In this document: positions 63,075 through 64,000 of the stretch, in pieces
How positions within the stretch are numbered: the first letter of the stretch is position 1
How the letters are laid out: each line of letters starts with the position of its first letter
DNA from: Stenotrophomonas maltophilia
GTDB taxonomy: Bacteria; Pseudomonadota; Gammaproteobacteria; Xanthomonadales; Xanthomonadaceae
Direction of reading: 5' to 3'
DNA length: 64,000 nucleotides
NCBI RefSeq assembly: GCF_002799155.1
Contig: NZ_NERD01000002.1
Span: 248,001-312,000, forward strand
Notes under the pieces: model-generated
Seen by the model: only the letters and a program-made list of their open reading frames with translations
What the model was told of the DNA's origin: nothing
Databases searched by the model: none
Made by a program: the position numbers and the translations under genes

Positions 63075-63618
63075 CGCTTTCCCCATAGGCACGCAGCACG
63101 CTGCGTGCGGCATCGCGGTTCAGGCCCTGCACCACTTCGATGCCGCGCTTGTTGAGCTCGCCGACCCAGTCGGCCGGCAGCGGGCCTTCGTCGAACGGCG
63201 TCAGTTCCTCGACGTCGGCCGCGTTGGCACCGATCAGCAGGCGGTCGATGCCGGCCCACACGGTCGCGCCGTAGCACTGGCAGCACGGCTGCGAACTGGT
63301 GGCCAGGGTGACCGGCGACAGTACCGCGTTCAGGCGCGGGGTCTGCAGGCGCTGCTGGGCCAGCATGTAGGCCATGTTCTCGGCGTGCGCCAGCGAGGTT
63401 GCGTGCGGCATCACCCGGTTCACGCCGGCGGCGATGACCTTGTCATCCGGCCCGAACACCACCGCGCCGAACGGGCCGCCACTGGCGTGCTCGACATTCA
63501 ACCGCGACAGCTCGATCGCCAGTGCGACCTTGGCCTCGTCGCCCGGATATCGACGATCCAGGTCGATCTGGTCGTGGATCCAGGCGGGAAGGGTCAGGTG
63601 GACTTGCGCGTACAGCAT
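63058..63618 (-). CDS. Nucleoside/guanine deaminase-like protein
   Basis: The 186-residue protein is a zinc-dependent deaminase of the CMP/dCMP superfamily. ATSLAHAENMAYM holds the HAE motif (near residue 78), and TSSQPCCQCYGATVWAGID holds PCxxC (near 110) for zinc. It is closest in look to guanine deaminases and tRNA-adenosine deaminase-like enzymes (GGPFGAVVFGPDDKVIAAG). The substrate is uncertain. It overlaps rlmM by 17 bases. Confidence 0.85.
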   Translation of the reverse strand: MLYAQVHLTLPAWIHDQIDLDRRYPGDEAKVALAIELSRLNVEHASGGPFGAVVFGPDDKVIAAGVNRVMPHATSLAHAENMAYMLAQQRLQTPRLNAVLSPVTLATSSQPCCQCYGATVWAGIDRLLIGANAADVEELTPFDEGPLPADWVGELNKRGIEVVQGLNRDAARSVLRAYGESDGARY

Positions 63619-63715
63619 CGCGGGGTGCCTCGTAGGGAATGGAAGAAGGTGCGGTTGCTTGGGGAAACCGGCGCGCAGTGTAGCTGCACCGGCCTGTATC
63701 GGGTGTGGCGATGGG

Positions 63716-64000
63716 TCAGCCTGGCGAGCCGGTGCGGATCACCACGTACTGCTTGCGGAATTCCAGCCCGGCCTGCGGCCAGCTGGCGGCATAGGCGCGC
63801 AGCAGGGGCAGGGCGGCGGCGAAGTCGTGGCCATTGACCCGGCAATCGGCTTCGCACAGGCCTTCGGCATCGCGCGAGGCGAACAGGCGGATCGCCAGGA
63901 ACGAGCGGGCCTTCAGCAGCTCGTCGAAGGCATCCATGCTGCGGGTGAACAGGCAGCAGGGACAGGAGCCATGGTCGTCTTCGCTGCAGGTGGAGGCATC
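63716..64000 (-). CDS. Hypothetical protein, Cys-rich N-terminal part (partial)
   Basis: The gene runs off the right edge; 94 C-terminal residues are visible. The frame continues upstream of the first Met through CSEDDHGSCPCCLFTRSMDAFDELL, so the true start is outside the window. The cluster of Cys and His suggests a metal site. The remainder (FLAIRLFASRDAEGLCEADCRVNG) has two further Cys. I do not recognise the family. Confidence 0.6.
   Translation of the reverse strand, partial: DASTCSEDDHGSCPCCLFTRSMDAFDELLKARSFLAIRLFASRDAEGLCEADCRVNGHDFAAALPLLRAYAASWPQAGLEFRKQYVVIRTGSPG

Overview
The window is about 64 kb of GC-rich chromosomal DNA from a gammaproteobacterium of the Xanthomonadaceae, most likely Stenotrophomonas (maltophilia group). 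Three things point there. Short palindromes carrying a terminal GTAG, the SMAG repeats known from S. maltophilia, lie in many gaps. The core gene content and order are xanthomonad in type. One gene encodes a protein with a C-terminal domain of the kind that sends toxins into the Xanthomonadales bacteria-killing type IV secretion system. I see no rRNA, tRNA, CRISPR array, prophage or intact insertion sequence. Most of the window is ordinary, tightly packed housekeeping DNA with many 4-bp ATGA stop/start overlaps.

Layout. 0-4.9 kb: the end of a LytS-type kinase and its LytTR regulator, a membrane-anchored amidohydrolase, a DUF3228 protein, a TonB-C-domain lipoprotein and a YbaK-type deacylase. 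4.9-7.3 kb: a probable effector/immunity cassette, made of a lysozyme-like toxin with a peptidoglycan-binding domain and an XVIPCD tail plus an LprI-domain lipoprotein. 7.3-16.3 kb: ahcY behind an S-adenosylhomocysteine riboswitch, an S9 peptidase, ppc, a thioesterase and metK. 16.6-28.7 kb: a PlsC-GNAT fusion acyltransferase that may make ornithine lipid, an LpxH-like phosphatase, dusB, a LysR/MFS pair, a nucleoside-uptake/ribokinase operon and an aldo/keto reductase.

28.7-33.0 kb: an iron-controlled heme-uptake cluster with a Fur box, hemP, a TonB-dependent receptor, a possible HemS/ChuX-like protein and a DUF6607 protein. 33-43.6 kb: ybbAP and divergent tesA, a two-component system, an SGNH hydrolase, dgkA, a TerC protein and a second MFS exporter. 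43.6-44.1 kb holds a MITE-like element with 43-bp inverted repeats and several hairpins. 44.2-49 kb: lemA with two TPM-domain genes, then lgt-thyA-DUF2059-folA.

49-59 kb, all on the minus strand: a long run with a BtuM-like protein, a cobalamin adenosyltransferase and a histone-deacetylase-family enzyme, leading into the conserved lptD-surA-pdxA-rsmA-apaG-apaH order and ending with a DUF1287 lipoprotein. 59-64 kb: two ubiquinone-type hydroxylases, a perfect 66-bp palindrome, an EF-hand protein, rlmM, a nucleoside deaminase and a partial Cys-rich gene.

The parts most worth following up are the effector/immunity cassette, the MITE-like hairpin element, the 66-bp palindrome, the uncharacterised heme genes and the fused acyltransferase.
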